Source: Klebsiella michiganensis
GTDB taxonomy: Bacteria > Pseudomonadota > Gammaproteobacteria > Enterobacterales > Enterobacteriaceae
Length of the DNA stretch: 64,000 nucleotides
Reading direction: 5' to 3'
Assembly: GCA_000963575.1 (NCBI GenBank)
Contig: CP011077.1
Coordinates: forward strand, 3,596,001 to 3,660,000
Made by a program: the position numbers and the translations under genes. Positions 17,713-27,615 of this stretch are shown in pieces (within the stretch, counting starts at the first letter, position 1; every line of letters starts with the position of its first letter). The notes under the pieces are model-generated. The model was not told the origin of the DNA and ran no database searches. It saw nothing but the letters and a program-made list of their open reading frames with translations.

Positions 17713-18930
17713 ATGGCAAGCTCTCAAACCCTCACCCAGCCGGGCACGCCCCCGGAGCAAAAAAAAGCGCGCACCGCATTTGGGATCCTCGGCGCTATAA
17801 GCCTCTCCCACCTGCTCAACGACATGATTCAGTCGCTGATTCTGGCTATCTACCCGCTGCTACAGGCCGAGTTTTCCCTGAGCTTTATGCAAATCGGGAT
17901 GATAACCCTGACCTTCCAGCTCTCTTCATCGTTGCTGCAGCCGCTGGTGGGCTACTACACCGATAAATACCCGATGCCGTGGTCGCTGCCGGTAGGCATG
18001 TGCTTTACCCTTTGCGGGCTGGTGCTGCTGGCGCTGGCGGGCAGCTTCCCCGCAGTGCTGGTAGCAGCGGCGCTGGTAGGCACCGGCTCGTCAGTATTCC
18101 ACCCTGAGTCCTCGCGCGTGGCGCGTATGGCATCCGGTGGCCGCCACGGGCTTGCGCAGTCGCTCTTCCAGGTAGGCGGCAACTTCGGCAGTTCTCTCGG
18201 GCCATTGCTGGCAGCGATTATTATCGCGCCTTACGGCAAAGGTAACGTGGCCTGGTTCGTGCTCGCAGCCCTGCTGGCTATCGTGGTTCTGCTACAAATT
18301 AGCCGCTGGTACGCCGCTCAGCATAAAATCGCAAAAAGCCGCCCTGCCGCGCCGGTGGTCAACCCACTGCCGCGCAACAAAGTTATTCTGGCGGTCTCTA
18401 TTTTGCTGCTGCTGATCTTCTCTAAATACTTCTATATGGCGAGCATCAGCAGCTACTTCACCTTCTACCTGATGCAAAAATTCGGATTATCCGTACAAAA
18501 TGCCCAGTTCCACCTGTTCGCCTTCCTGTTTGCCGTCGCGGCGGGGACGGTGATCGGCGGTCCCGTGGGGGATAAAATTGGCAGAAAATACGTGATTTGG
18601 GGCTCTATCCTCGGCGTTGCGCCATTTACGCTTGTTTTACCCTACGCATCACTTTACTGGACGGGCGTCCTGACGGTCATCATTGGCTTTATTTTGGCCT
18701 CCGCTTTCTCGGCTATCCTGGTGTATGCCCAGGAGCTACTTCCTGGCCGTATCGGTATGGTTTCAGGGCTCTTTTTCGGATTTGCCTTTGGGATGGGTGG
18801 CCTTGGCGCCGCCGTGCTCGGGTTAATTGCTGACCATACAAGCATCGAGTTGGTCTACAAAATATGTGCCTTCCTGCCGTTACTCGGCATTATGACAATA
18901 TTCCTGCCCGATAATCGCCACAAAGCGTAG
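17713..18930 (+). CDS. fsr: fosmidomycin-resistance MFS exporter Fsr
   Basis: A 405-residue major facilitator protein with 12 predicted helices, one residue shorter than E. coli Fsr. The start MASSQTLTQPG is followed by SLSHLLNDMIQSLILAIYPLLQ. The helix 2-3 loop is YYTDKYPMPW, HPESSRVARMASGGRHGLAQS lies in the centre of the N-half, and the helix 8-9 loop is DKIGRKYVIWG. In E. coli overexpression gives fosmidomycin resistance; the natural substrate is unclear. No terminator with a T-run follows; ybaL starts 217 bases downstream. Confidence 0.94.
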   Translation: MASSQTLTQPGTPPEQKKARTAFGILGAISLSHLLNDMIQSLILAIYPLLQAEFSLSFMQIGMITLTFQLSSSLLQPLVGYYTDKYPMPWSLPVGMCFTLCGLVLLALAGSFPAVLVAAALVGTGSSVFHPESSRVARMASGGRHGLAQSLFQVGGNFGSSLGPLLAAIIIAPYGKGNVAWFVLAALLAIVVLLQISRWYAAQHKIAKSRPAAPVVNPLPRNKVILAVSILLLLIFSKYFYMASISSYFTFYLMQKFGLSVQNAQFHLFAFLFAVAAGTVIGGPVGDKIGRKYVIWGSILGVAPFTLVLPYASLYWTGVLTVIIGFILASAFSAILVYAQELLPGRIGMVSGLFFGFAFGMGGLGAAVLGLIADHTSIELVYKICAFLPLLGIMTIFLPDNRHKA

Positions 18931-19147
18931 ATTTTAGCGGCCAAAGTATTGCTTTGGCCGCCTCCTGTCGCCATATCCTTCTGGTTGTCACCCCACATAA
19001 CTGACTTAAATGCTACTCAGGACGTTTTTTTTATCGAAATGCGTTTTTTATTAAAAATTCAACAATTATTCATAAACGTCGATAAAGAAATTGTCATAAA
19101 CTGTGTAACAGAACGTTTTGGAACATCGGCCAACCAAAGGAGACGGA

Positions 19148-20824
19148 ATGCATCACGCCACACCGCTTATCACCACCATTGTTGGTGGTCTCGTGCTCGC
19201 TTTTTTACTGGGTATGCTGGCTAACAAGCTGCGCATATCTCCGCTGGTGGGCTATTTATTAGCTGGCGTGCTGGCTGGACCTTTCACTCCAGGTTTTGTT
19301 GCTGATACCAAACTTGCCCCTGAGCTGGCGGAATTAGGCGTGATTCTGCTGATGTTCGGCGTCGGGCTGCATTTTTCATTGAAGGATTTGATGGCGGTAA
19401 AGGCCATCGCCATCCCCGGTGCAATCGCGCAGATTGGCGTCGCGACGCTGCTGGGCATGGCGCTCTCCTGGCTGATGGGCTGGTCGTTGATGACCGGTAT
19501 CGTCTTCGGGCTTTGTTTGTCGACGGCAAGTACCGTCGTGCTGCTGCGCGCCCTTGAAGAAAGGCAGCTAATTGATACCCAGCGAGGGCAAATTGCCATC
19601 GGCTGGCTGATTGTCGAAGATCTGGTGATGGTGCTTACCCTGGTGCTGCTGCCCGCCGTCGCCGGCATGATGGAAAAAGGCAACGTCGGGCTGGTTTCCC
19701 TCAGCCTGGATATGGCAATCACCATCGGGAAGGTCGCGGCGTTTATCGCTCTGATGATGCTGGTTGGCCGCCGCCTGGTGCCGTGGATTCTGGCACGTAG
19801 CGCAGCGACAGGCTCCCGTGAACTGTTCACCCTCTCCGTGCTGGCGCTGGCGCTGGGTATCGCCTTTGGCGCGGTTGAATTATTTGACGTCTCCTTTGCG
19901 CTGGGCGCCTTCTTTGCCGGTATGGTGTTGAATGAGTCCGAGCTGAGCCACCGCGCGGCGCACGACACGTTGCCGCTGCGAGACGCCTTTGCAGTGCTGT
20001 TCTTTGTTTCCGTCGGCATGCTGTTTGATCCGCTGATTCTGATTCAGGAACCGCTGGCGGTGCTGGGCACGCTGGCCATCATCATCTTCGGTAAATCGCT
20101 GGCCGCGTTCCTGCTGGTGCGCATGTTTGGCCACTCCCAGCGTACCGCGCTGACCATCGCCACCAGCCTCGCGCAAATCGGTGAGTTCGCCTTTATCCTG
20201 GCCGGCCTCGGCATGGCGCTCAACCTGCTGCCACAAACCGGGCAAAATCTGGTGCTGGCGGGCGCAATCCTGTCGATTATGCTGAACCCGATTCTGTTTG
20301 CCATCCTTGAGCGCTACCTTGAGAAAACAGAAACCCTGGACGAGCAGACGCTGGAAGAGGCTATCGAGGAAGAGAAGCAAATCCCGGTGGATATCTGCAA
20401 CCACGCGCTGCTGGTCGGCTATGGCCGCGTCGGCAGCCTGCTTGGCGAAAAGCTGCTTGCCGAAGGCATACCATTGGTCGTGATTGAAACCTCCCGCAGC
20501 CGCGTTGACGACCTGCGCGAGCGCGGTATCCGCGCCGTGCTGGGCAATGCCGCTAACGAAGAGATCATGAATCTGGCGCATCTGGACTGCGCCCGCTGGC
20601 TGCTGCTGACTATCCCTAACGGCTACGAGGCGGGTGAAATCGTCGCGATGGCCAGAGCAAAATGCCCGGATATCGAAATCATCGCCCGCGCGCACTACGA
20701 CGACGAAGTGGATTACATCACCGAGCGTGGGGCTAATCAGGTCGTCATGGGAGAAAGGGAGATTGCCAATACCATGCTGGGGCTGCTGGTGCCGCCGGTG
20801 GCACAGGAAGTAGTGACAGGTTAA
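19148..20824 (+). CDS. ybaL: CPA2-family cation/proton antiporter YbaL (KefB/KefC-like)
   Basis: A 558-residue protein of the KefB/C type: 12-13 helices of a Na+/H+ exchanger domain (about 1-385) followed by a cytosolic TrkA-N/RCK nucleotide-binding domain (about 415-545) with the Rossmann motif LVGYGRVGSLLGEKLL. The helix region keeps STASTVVLLRALEERQ and the C-terminal part of the pore domain SLAQIGEFAFILAGLGMAL. The ATG at 19148 (MHHATPL) has AGGAG six bases upstream and matches E. coli YbaL. It probably exchanges K+ for H+; the trigger is unknown. Confidence 0.94.
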   Translation: MHHATPLITTIVGGLVLAFLLGMLANKLRISPLVGYLLAGVLAGPFTPGFVADTKLAPELAELGVILLMFGVGLHFSLKDLMAVKAIAIPGAIAQIGVATLLGMALSWLMGWSLMTGIVFGLCLSTASTVVLLRALEERQLIDTQRGQIAIGWLIVEDLVMVLTLVLLPAVAGMMEKGNVGLVSLSLDMAITIGKVAAFIALMMLVGRRLVPWILARSAATGSRELFTLSVLALALGIAFGAVELFDVSFALGAFFAGMVLNESELSHRAAHDTLPLRDAFAVLFFVSVGMLFDPLILIQEPLAVLGTLAIIIFGKSLAAFLLVRMFGHSQRTALTIATSLAQIGEFAFILAGLGMALNLLPQTGQNLVLAGAILSIMLNPILFAILERYLEKTETLDEQTLEEAIEEEKQIPVDICNHALLVGYGRVGSLLGEKLLAEGIPLVVIETSRSRVDDLRERGIRAVLGNAANEEIMNLAHLDCARWLLLTIPNGYEAGEIVAMARAKCPDIEIIARAHYDDEVDYITERGANQVVMGEREIANTMLGLLVPPVAQEVVTG

Positions 20825-20832
20825 TCAATATC

Positions 20833-20856
20833 AGGGTGGCGATATCACGCCACCCT
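20833..20856. terminator. hairpin between ybaL and hipA
   Basis: A perfect 9-base stem (AGGGTGGCG / CGCCACCCT) with a six-base loop starts nine bases after the ybaL stop and is followed by GTTCTCT. It lies between convergent ybaL and hipA and can act for both. Confidence 0.65.
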
Positions 20857-20861
20857 GTTCT

Positions 20862-22172
20862 CTATAATGCCAGTCGTCGGGCGGCGTTTTCCAAACCATT
20901 GAAGATGGCATCGCTGATAGGCTTTGGAAAGTTTTTTGGCAATAATGCTCTTGCTTTACTCAGAACTGCTGGCGTTTTTTGATAAAACTCGTCGATAAGC
21001 GCCGACATTCTCGCTTCACTAAAACCACATTTTTTAGCCGTAGCAAGAAAGTTGCGGGGAAAAATAGTATCCCACTCATATTTTCTGCCTTTGTCAGTGG
21101 ATGCCAGAGACATCGCCATTTTTATATCCTGCTTCGCAAGCCCACGCCCGCCAATAAGTGGATAACAGGACATAATGTCATATAGCGGCGTCAGGCTATA
21201 CCCACCACCGGGCATAATCGCAACAGAATAGTTTTTGGCATGACCATCACTTGCCGCCAGCAGCCAGAAAAGAATATGACTGCGCATAAAATTATCTCGA
21301 TCCTGCTCCGCATTATCTGAACCCAGCAGAAATTTCATAATAGATTCAATGCCTGGCCCGCCGTCGCTTTCATATTTTTTCGTCGATGGAAAGCCTAAAG
21401 CCTGGCAAATATCTTCCTGTGGAAGACGGGCAATCCAGCGATTATTATCCACAAAACGGCGATCGAAACGCTCCACGGCCAGCGCCTTAATATTACGGGT
21501 TGTGATGATTTCGCATGTTGGAACTTTCAGACCATACAACCCTGCCAGTTGCATGCAAAGCCATTCATTCTCCACGCTATCAAGAAGATCCAGCGTAAAA
21601 CTGTGCCCCTGAATTTCGCCAACAGGTAACTTAAATATGTGGGTGGTGGGAGTGATGCCTTTAGGCAATTGCCAATCGTTCTGATAACGCAGCAGTGCCG
21701 TCTTTTCCTGTGCACCCGCGATTGAAATACGAAAATCATACATTTCTTGCTGAAGATGTCGGGAAGGATTTAAATAACCCATCAGAATGGCGTCCAGCTT
21801 TTCCGCATCAAGCGTTTCACTGTTTATCTGTTCTATGTCCTGAATGGCATCTTCCGGTGGCTGTAATATTAATGCCCCGACACAGTCACGGCCCACTTCA
21901 TAAAGTAAGTCGAAGGGCTGCAGAGAACCAGTCTGATAACGACTGGCGATCCGCTCGCGAATTTCACGATTATCCGGCAGCAAATTGTCGAAAAAGTTAA
22001 AAACGACTTCACCTGTATATTCTGCTATGCGTAACGGCATGGAAAGTGATATTGGACGCGCGCCTGGCGTCTTAACCCACTGAGGATCTTACTGGAAAAT
22101 ATTAGAACCGCTATTCTCTTGTACTAATTGCCCCACCAGATACCCATTCATATACACAGATAAACATTTCAT
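20862..22172 (-). pseudogene. hipA: hipA-type Ser/Thr kinase toxin gene with in-frame ochre stop at codon 28
   Basis: The ATG at 22172 follows the hipB stop directly and the same frame runs 437 codons to 20862, close to E. coli HipA (440). Codon 28 is TAA (22091-22089), at the position of a Tyr in E. coli HipA, and the frame then continues with unbroken HipA sequence: DAVFNFFDN-like EVVFNFFDNLLPD, the P-loop region ISIAGAQEKTALL with the autophosphorylated Ser, LAVERFDRR, the catalytic ASDGHAKNYS and the metal-binding YDIMSCYP. HipA phosphorylates Glu-tRNA synthetase. Re-initiation at the ATG at 22040 would give a 392-residue form lacking the N-terminal subdomain 1. Whether this is a dead gene, a read-through gene or a sequence error cannot be told here. 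Confidence 0.85.
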
Positions 22173-22421
22173 TTACCACTCCTCTTTCCAGACTTCAGAG
22201 CTCCCCTGGCTGGATTTCGTCTCAATATGAAATTCCATATTCATAGACGATAGTATTTTAAATAACGTATCAATTTGAGTTTTGGCTGGGTTGTTCTCAA
22301 ATTTTGAGACAGTATCCTGGCGTAAACCGACTTTCTCTGCCACCGACGCCTGTGTTTGTTTTCCCTGTTTGCGAGCGTCCTTCAGGAAAATAGCCAATTG
22401 TTCGGGGGAAGTAATTTTCAT
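22173..22421 (-). CDS. hipB: HipB-type antitoxin / autorepressor
   Basis: An 82-residue XRE-type helix-turn-helix protein starting at ATG 22421, which has GAGG seven bases upstream; a GTG four codons earlier is the alternative. The HTH is QASVAEKVGLRQDTVSKFENNP, followed by the beta-strand region DTLFKILSSMNMEFHIETK and a tail ending in Trp, as E. coli HipB does. It should bind HipA and repress the operon. The stop codon touches the hipA start. Three operator-like repeats lie just upstream. The module is inserted between ybaL and gsk, which are adjacent in E. coli. Confidence 0.88.
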   Translation of the reverse strand: MKITSPEQLAIFLKDARKQGKQTQASVAEKVGLRQDTVSKFENNPAKTQIDTLFKILSSMNMEFHIETKSSQGSSEVWKEEW

Positions 22422-22436
22422 TATGTACCTCACTGA

Positions 22437-22517
22437 TTTTTACCGGCACTAGCGTGTAAAATAAACCTTACCGGCACTAGCGTATAAAATCAGTTTTACC
22501 CGCACTAGCGTATAAAA
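22437..22517. repeat. three direct repeats upstream of hipB (probable HipB operators)
   Basis: A 24-base unit occurs at 22437-22460, 22466-22489 and 22494-22517 with a 28-29-base period. The shared core is CCGGCACTAGCG or CCCGCACTAGCG followed by TATAAAA or TGTAAAA, and each unit is partly palindromic (TTTTA at one end, TAAAA at the other). They fill the space between the hipB ribosome binding site and the gsk terminator. E. coli hipBA is likewise controlled by multiple operators, though with a different sequence. Confidence 0.8.
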
Positions 22518-22543
22518 AAGCCGGAAGCTATGCTTCCGGCTTT
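22514..22543 (-). terminator. strong intrinsic terminator in the gsk-hipB interval
   Basis: A 12-base perfect stem (AAAGCCGGAAGC / GCTTCCGGCTTT) with a three-base loop is followed on the minus strand by six T residues. It ends gsk transcription 22 bases after its stop. The T-run overlaps the outermost hipB operator repeat, so hipBA is insulated from gsk read-through. Confidence 0.9.
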
Positions 22544-22564
22544 CGATAACATCTTACGCAAAAA

Positions 22565-23869
22565 TCAACGTTCCCAGTAAGACTCTTCGAGGCTGTCTTC
22601 CCGCTCGGGCAGGCCGCGCGTCAGTCGTGGAGAATGCTGATTTAATACCTGATAGCTTACGCGGTTAGCATATTTGCACACCTGGGCCAGCGAGGAATAT
22701 GTCAGCCAGGTCAGCTTATGCTTGCTGGAGTTAGGCACGTTACTGCGGTGGTAATTGTTTGCGGTGATATCGTGCAGCAGCGCAGCAAGCGCCCCGTCCC
22801 CTGCGCCGTTGGTGTTCATGATCTTCTCCGGGCCGCCCATGTATGGCGCGATGTGGGAGTAGATTCGCAGCGGTTCAGCGCAGTCTTTCAGGCGCATCGC
22901 GCGGCTAAATTCAAACTGGTTGAATTCGGCAATCGCGCCTGGCAGAAGTGGATGCTGGGTTTTGCGCTTCGCGGTTTCTTCGGTATAGCCAGCCATATAA
23001 AGGCCTACCGGCCCGGCAGTACAAAGCACCAGATCAACCCAGTCCAGCGCCTTGTCGGCGGCCAGCAGCGGATCGCTTTCACCGGTTAAGGCTTCACCTT
23101 CTTCTTCATTCATCGCCAGGATGGAAACATGCTCGCTCAGGAAGGCCTGCCACCAGGCCGGGTTCTCGGCAATCACGTATTTAGTGCCCAGGGTCAGCAC
23201 CACCGGCACGTTGTGTTTCTTCGCCCAGGCAATGGCCTGCATGGTGGCATCCGGCATCGGCTCGCCCGGCTTGCAGCGCACCAGATAAGAGGTCAACACC
23301 AGGGCGGACGCCCCGGCAATCACCTCTTCCGGAATGCTTTCTGCACGCAGCTGGTTCATGTGGCCCGGGCTGATGGCAAAAGTACGCTCCCCCTGGTCAC
23401 CAATCAGCGTAAAGCAGCGGCCAATCGGGCCGTCCACGCCCTGCAAATAGTTAAGATCGGTCCGGCTGGAGGTATTGCAGAGGTAGCGGTAGGCGTAGCT
23501 GCCGATCTCGACATTACGGCACATCACGCCGAGCAGCACCGAGCGGTCATCGGCCAGCACCGAGTAATTGTGCATAGTATTGCCGATGGTGCCCCCGGCA
23601 AACTGGTGGGTAATCAGGTTGTTATCGGCCAGTTCTTTGTAGAGCGCATCGGCCACATCATCCTCAATCACCAGAGAATGACCAAAACTCAGCCCGTAGC
23701 GCCGTACAAATTCATCGTCCACTTTGGCTTCAATATCCACCAGCGTTTGATCGATGCCGACCACCCAGGAGGAACCGCTTTCGGTTTCAGGCTGAGTTTG
23801 CTGTAAGAGCGGGTCACGGGCGCTGACGGGGAAGTAGTGTTTGGATTTGCGTTTACCGGGAAATTTCAT
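22565..23869 (-). CDS. gsk: inosine/guanosine kinase
   Basis: A 434-residue PfkB/ribokinase-family enzyme of the same length as E. coli Gsk. It phosphorylates inosine and guanosine with ATP in purine salvage. Seen are HQFAGGTIGNTMHNYS, the nucleoside-binding AISPGHMNQLRAES, ILAMNEEEGEALTG and the family signature NTNGAGDGALAALLHD with the catalytic Asp. The C-terminal part NSSKHKLTWLTYSSLAQ matches the family. It stands alone between the hipBA insertion and hemH; E. coli has aes between gsk and hemH, absent here. Confidence 0.97.
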   Translation of the reverse strand: MKFPGKRKSKHYFPVSARDPLLQQTQPETESGSSWVVGIDQTLVDIEAKVDDEFVRRYGLSFGHSLVIEDDVADALYKELADNNLITHQFAGGTIGNTMHNYSVLADDRSVLLGVMCRNVEIGSYAYRYLCNTSSRTDLNYLQGVDGPIGRCFTLIGDQGERTFAISPGHMNQLRAESIPEEVIAGASALVLTSYLVRCKPGEPMPDATMQAIAWAKKHNVPVVLTLGTKYVIAENPAWWQAFLSEHVSILAMNEEEGEALTGESDPLLAADKALDWVDLVLCTAGPVGLYMAGYTEETAKRKTQHPLLPGAIAEFNQFEFSRAMRLKDCAEPLRIYSHIAPYMGGPEKIMNTNGAGDGALAALLHDITANNYHRSNVPNSSKHKLTWLTYSSLAQVCKYANRVSYQVLNQHSPRLTRGLPEREDSLEESYWER

Positions 23870-23928
23870 GGTGTCGTTACGGGCTGGATAATGAGGCGGA
23901 GAATAGTAGCATTCCCCGCCTCAGGATT

Positions 23929-24894
23929 CTATTTGCGATACCGCTCTACCAGACTCATCATCATCGCGATATGGGCCGGATCGTCGTTCAGCGCAGGAAT
24001 GTACTCGTATTTTGTGCCGCCCGCTTCGATAAACACTTCCCGGTTCTGCACCGCCATCTCTTCCAGCGTTTCCAGGCAGTCAGCGGAGAAGCCCGGACAC
24101 ATCACCTGAATGTGCTTCACGCCCTTTTCGGCCAGCATTTTCAACGTTTCGTCGGTGTACGGCATCAGCCACGGTTCGCGGCCAAAACGCGACTGGTACG
24201 TCATCATCACCTTTTCCGGCGGCAGTTCAAGGGCACTCAGCAGCTCGCGAGTGGTGTCGCGGCAGCGCTGCGGGTAATCATCACCTTCATTGGCGTAGCG
24301 CTGCGGAATACCGTGATAGGACAGCAGCAGCACGTCCGGCTCACCGTGTTCGGCAAAAGAGCGTTTGACTGAGGCCGCCAGCGCGTTGATATACGCAGGC
24401 TCTGTCGCGTAGTCGCGAATCAGGGAGATAGAAGGCAGGCTGCGATAATCGGCAAAGATCCGCCCCAGCTCGTCCCATACCGCCGCAACGGTTGAGCAGG
24501 AAAACTGAGGATAAAGCGGCAGCACCACGATGTGCGTCACGTTCTGCGCCAGAAGATCGTCCACGGCGCTTTTCAGCGATGGTTCGCCGTAGCTCATCCC
24601 CAGCGCAACCGGCGTATCCGGCAGCTGCTGTGCCAGCGCTTTTTCCTGCCGACGGCTGTACACCATCAAAGGCGAGCCTTCTTCCATCCAGATGGACTGA
24701 TAGAGTTTGGCCACCCGCGGTGAACGCAGCGGCAAAATGACGCCGCGCAGCAGTGGCCACCACAGCAGGCGGGGCGTATCCACCACGCGCTTATCGCTCA
24801 GGAACTGACGAAGATAGCGGTTGACCGCCGCCGGCGTCGGGGCGCTCGGCGTACCAAGGTTAGCCAGTAAGATGCCAATTTTTTCCTGATTCAT
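23929..24894 (-). CDS. hemH: ferrochelatase HemH
   Basis: A 321-residue enzyme that inserts Fe(II) into protoporphyrin IX, the last step of haem synthesis, at the inner face of the membrane. Conserved blocks: LLANLGTP at the N-terminus, [19 protein letters not shown], the active-site [11 protein letters not shown] with the catalytic His, [20 protein letters not shown] and the Glu-containing [16 protein letters not shown]. The ATG at 24894 ([10 protein letters not shown]) fits the family; a GTG two codons earlier is the alternative. It is preceded by adk in the same direction, with a strong terminator between. Confidence 0.96.
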   Translation of the reverse strand: MNQEKIGILLANLGTPSAPTPAAVNRYLRQFLSDKRVVDTPRLLWWPLLRGVILPLRSPRVAKLYQSIWMEEGSPLMVYSRRQEKALAQQLPDTPVALGMSYGEPSLKSAVDDLLAQNVTHIVVLPLYPQFSCSTVAAVWDELGRIFADYRSLPSISLIRDYATEPAYINALAASVKRSFAEHGEPDVLLLSYHGIPQRYANEGDDYPQRCRDTTRELLSALELPPEKVMMTYQSRFGREPWLMPYTDETLKMLAEKGVKHIQVMCPGFSADCLETLEEMAVQNREVFIEAGGTKYEYIPALNDDPAHIAMMMSLVERYRK

Positions 24895-24981
24895 TCCCAC
24901 CCCTTATCTATAAATTGCCGTCAATTGTAACGTAAAAGAGTGAAACGAGAACCGATTACAGTGAAAGGGGAAAATATGGGC

Positions 24982-25009
24982 AAAAAAATACCAGGGCATG
25001 CCCTGGTAT
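24982..25009 (-). terminator. intrinsic terminator of adk
   Basis: ATACCAGGGCA and TGCCCTGGTAT form an 11-base self-complementary stem at 24988-25009, followed on the minus strand by seven T residues. It lies 20 bases after the adk stop. Confidence 0.9.
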
Positions 25010-25028
25010 TTATTATCGCTACGGGAAA

Positions 25029-25980
<952 letters not shown>

Positions 25981-26568
25981 ATGAAACAACCCACCGCCAA
26001 ACATCAGCAACGTTCATTGACTCGCCTTAGCTATGTCGGCAAGAGTACGGCGATACTTGCCTGGGGGCTGTGCCTTGCCTACGCCGTGGGCGAACTCTAC
26101 ATGTGGCTCTTTCACCGCGAGGTTTTGCTGAACGGGATCCTACAGGCGCTTTCGGACAGCCAACCGCTGCTGGCCGACCCGGGCTTTAAACTTTCAACCC
26201 TTCCTGTCGCCCTGCTGTTTCTGCTTAACCTGCTGCCGATTCTCATCACCGCGCTGGTTTGGCTTCTCACCGGTCTCTTTTTCCTGCGCTTATCGCGAAA
26301 TGAGCTCTGGACCGCACGCAACTTCAAGCTGTTGTGGGCGGCAGGTATACTGAACATCGTCAGTCCCTTTGTGTACCAGCTGAGCTGGACATTGCAGAGC
26401 CTGGCTGTGTCACTGGATTTGCCATCAGGGGAAAAAATATTTGTCTTCTCTCTGGGGCTCTCAACTAACGGCGTTTATGAAGTGGTCGTTGGAATCATTC
26501 TCTGTGCTTTCGCCTGGATGATTCGCGAATCCATTAAGATCCACGAAGAAAACGCGCTCTACATTTAA
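25981..26568 (+). CDS. DUF2975-type membrane protein
   Basis: A 195-residue protein with four strong hydrophobic helices: about 20-40 (STAILAWGLCLAYAVGELYM), 74-100 (VALLFLLNLLPILITALVWLL), 112-132 (LLWAAGILNIVSPFVYQL) and 165-182 (VYEVVVGIILCAFAWMI). Layout and its pairing with a small XRE regulator nine bases downstream match the DUF2975/YozG-type gene pairs known from many bacteria. Function is not known. It opens an accessory cassette between adk and htpG. Confidence 0.75.
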   Translation: MKQPTAKHQQRSLTRLSYVGKSTAILAWGLCLAYAVGELYMWLFHREVLLNGILQALSDSQPLLADPGFKLSTLPVALLFLLNLLPILITALVWLLTGLFFLRLSRNELWTARNFKLLWAAGILNIVSPFVYQLSWTLQSLAVSLDLPSGEKIFVFSLGLSTNGVYEVVVGIILCAFAWMIRESIKIHEENALYI

Positions 26569-26577
26569 GGTTTTTAT

Positions 26578-26793
26578 GTGGCAATTGTAATTACGCTTGA
26601 TGTCATGATGGCCAAAAGAAAAATACGTTCAAAGGAACTGGCCGCCGCCATTGATATTACCGAAGCCAATTTGTCATTGATGAAAAATGGCAAAATTAAA
26701 GGCATCAAGCTCGATACCGTTGAGCGGCTTTGTAAGGCGCTGGACTGTCAACCAGGAGATCTATTTCGCTATGAGGAAGAGCACGAGTCATGA
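26578..26793 (+). CDS. small XRE/Cro-type regulator (YozG-like)
   Basis: A 71-residue helix-turn-helix protein that starts at GTG 26578. The HTH is KELAAAIDITEANLSLMKNG followed by KGIKLDTVERLCKALDCQPGDLF, typical of the YozG/HTH_26 class that accompanies DUF2975 genes. The gene follows the membrane protein gene by nine bases and its TGA overlaps the start of the next gene (ATGA), so three genes form one unit. It probably controls its own operon. Confidence 0.8.
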   Translation: MAIVITLDVMMAKRKIRSKELAAAIDITEANLSLMKNGKIKGIKLDTVERLCKALDCQPGDLFRYEEEHES

Positions 26794-27140
26794 ACAAATT
26801 TACCCCAATCCTGATGTGTTGTGTGCTGTTGAGTGGTTGTGCTTCACAGTGGGTAAAAACGCGCGGCAATGCCGAGGAATACACCACCGCCAGAGCCAGC
26901 TGTGAGACTCAGGCCGAGCAGAAATACCCGGTGAGAAATGAGGTAGCGCAGCGAACCAAGTACACCACATATTACGAGACATGCGGTAAAAAAGAGGACT
27001 GCGGGGGGGAGAAAACAAAGGCAGTGAAAAGACCAGAGATTGAAAGCTACGTCATGGATGTCAATCACGACAGCCGGGATAGCCTGTTTTATCAGTGTAT
27101 GGAACTTAAAGGCTGGGAAAGCAAACTGCAGTGGTACTAG
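26790..27140 (+). CDS. small predicted lipoprotein, Cys-rich
   Basis: A 116-residue protein with a lipoprotein signal peptide: MNKFTPILMCCVLLSGC, lipobox LSGC with Cys17, next residue Ala, which suggests outer-membrane sorting. The mature part contains further Cys residues (ASCETQ, YETCGKKEDCGGEK, YQCMELKG) that could form disulfides in the periplasm, and ends KGWESKLQWY. I do not recognise the family. It is translationally coupled to the XRE gene. Confidence 0.75.
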   Translation: MNKFTPILMCCVLLSGCASQWVKTRGNAEEYTTARASCETQAEQKYPVRNEVAQRTKYTTYYETCGKKEDCGGEKTKAVKRPEIESYVMDVNHDSRDSLFYQCMELKGWESKLQWY

Positions 27141-27296
27141 CCTGCGAGCGCAGGCCGCTGAATTAAATTTAAAATCATAATAATCCGCTTACACCGTTCA
27201 CTCTTCGGGGGAGCCCCCCTGCCTGTCATTCGTGAGCAAAGGCATTCCCGATCGCTTCGGGAAAGGACTGTTAATAATTATTTATGGAGACACATT

Positions 27297-27605
27297 ATGC
27301 CTGGAGTATTCATGTTCACCACCCTGTTACGCAAATTAATCCGACTCATTCTCTCAATCTTTTTAATATCAACCCCGCTGATGGCGGCAGATATTTCCGG
27401 ATTAACAAGCAGTGATTCACCGTTTTCCACTCAGGATAATAAGCTTTGCTACGGCAAGGTATGCGTGGGTTCGAGCGAAAATAAACATTTGCCGGACATG
27501 TTCGGGAAAGCCGATCCTCTTAGCCGACGGGCACAAACCGACCCGTGGTCGACTTATGATTTTGAGCACTCCGGAACCGGGGTACGCATAAGCGTCGGGC
27601 TTTAA
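27297..27605 (+). CDS. small exported protein of unknown function
   Basis: A 102-residue protein with an N-terminal signal sequence (RKLIRLILSIFLISTPLMAA, cleavage after MAA near residue 31) and a short mature part with two Cys (NKLCYGKVCVGSS) that could form a disulfide. A GGAG element lies seven bases before the ATG at 27297; a second Met at 27312 is possible. Its 5' region is rich in hairpins. It shares a bidirectional terminator with htpG. No family recognised. Confidence 0.6.
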   Translation: MPGVFMFTTLLRKLIRLILSIFLISTPLMAADISGLTSSDSPFSTQDNKLCYGKVCVGSSENKHLPDMFGKADPLSRRAQTDPWSTYDFEHSGTGVRISVGL

Positions 27606-27615
27606 TCCCAACAAA

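Noticed and set aside
27195..27225. Resemblance of CGTTCA...CTTCGGGG to glnA-type RNA motifs
   Set aside because: The diagnostic GGAAGTAGG element is missing and the gene downstream has no link to glutamine; the match is superficial.
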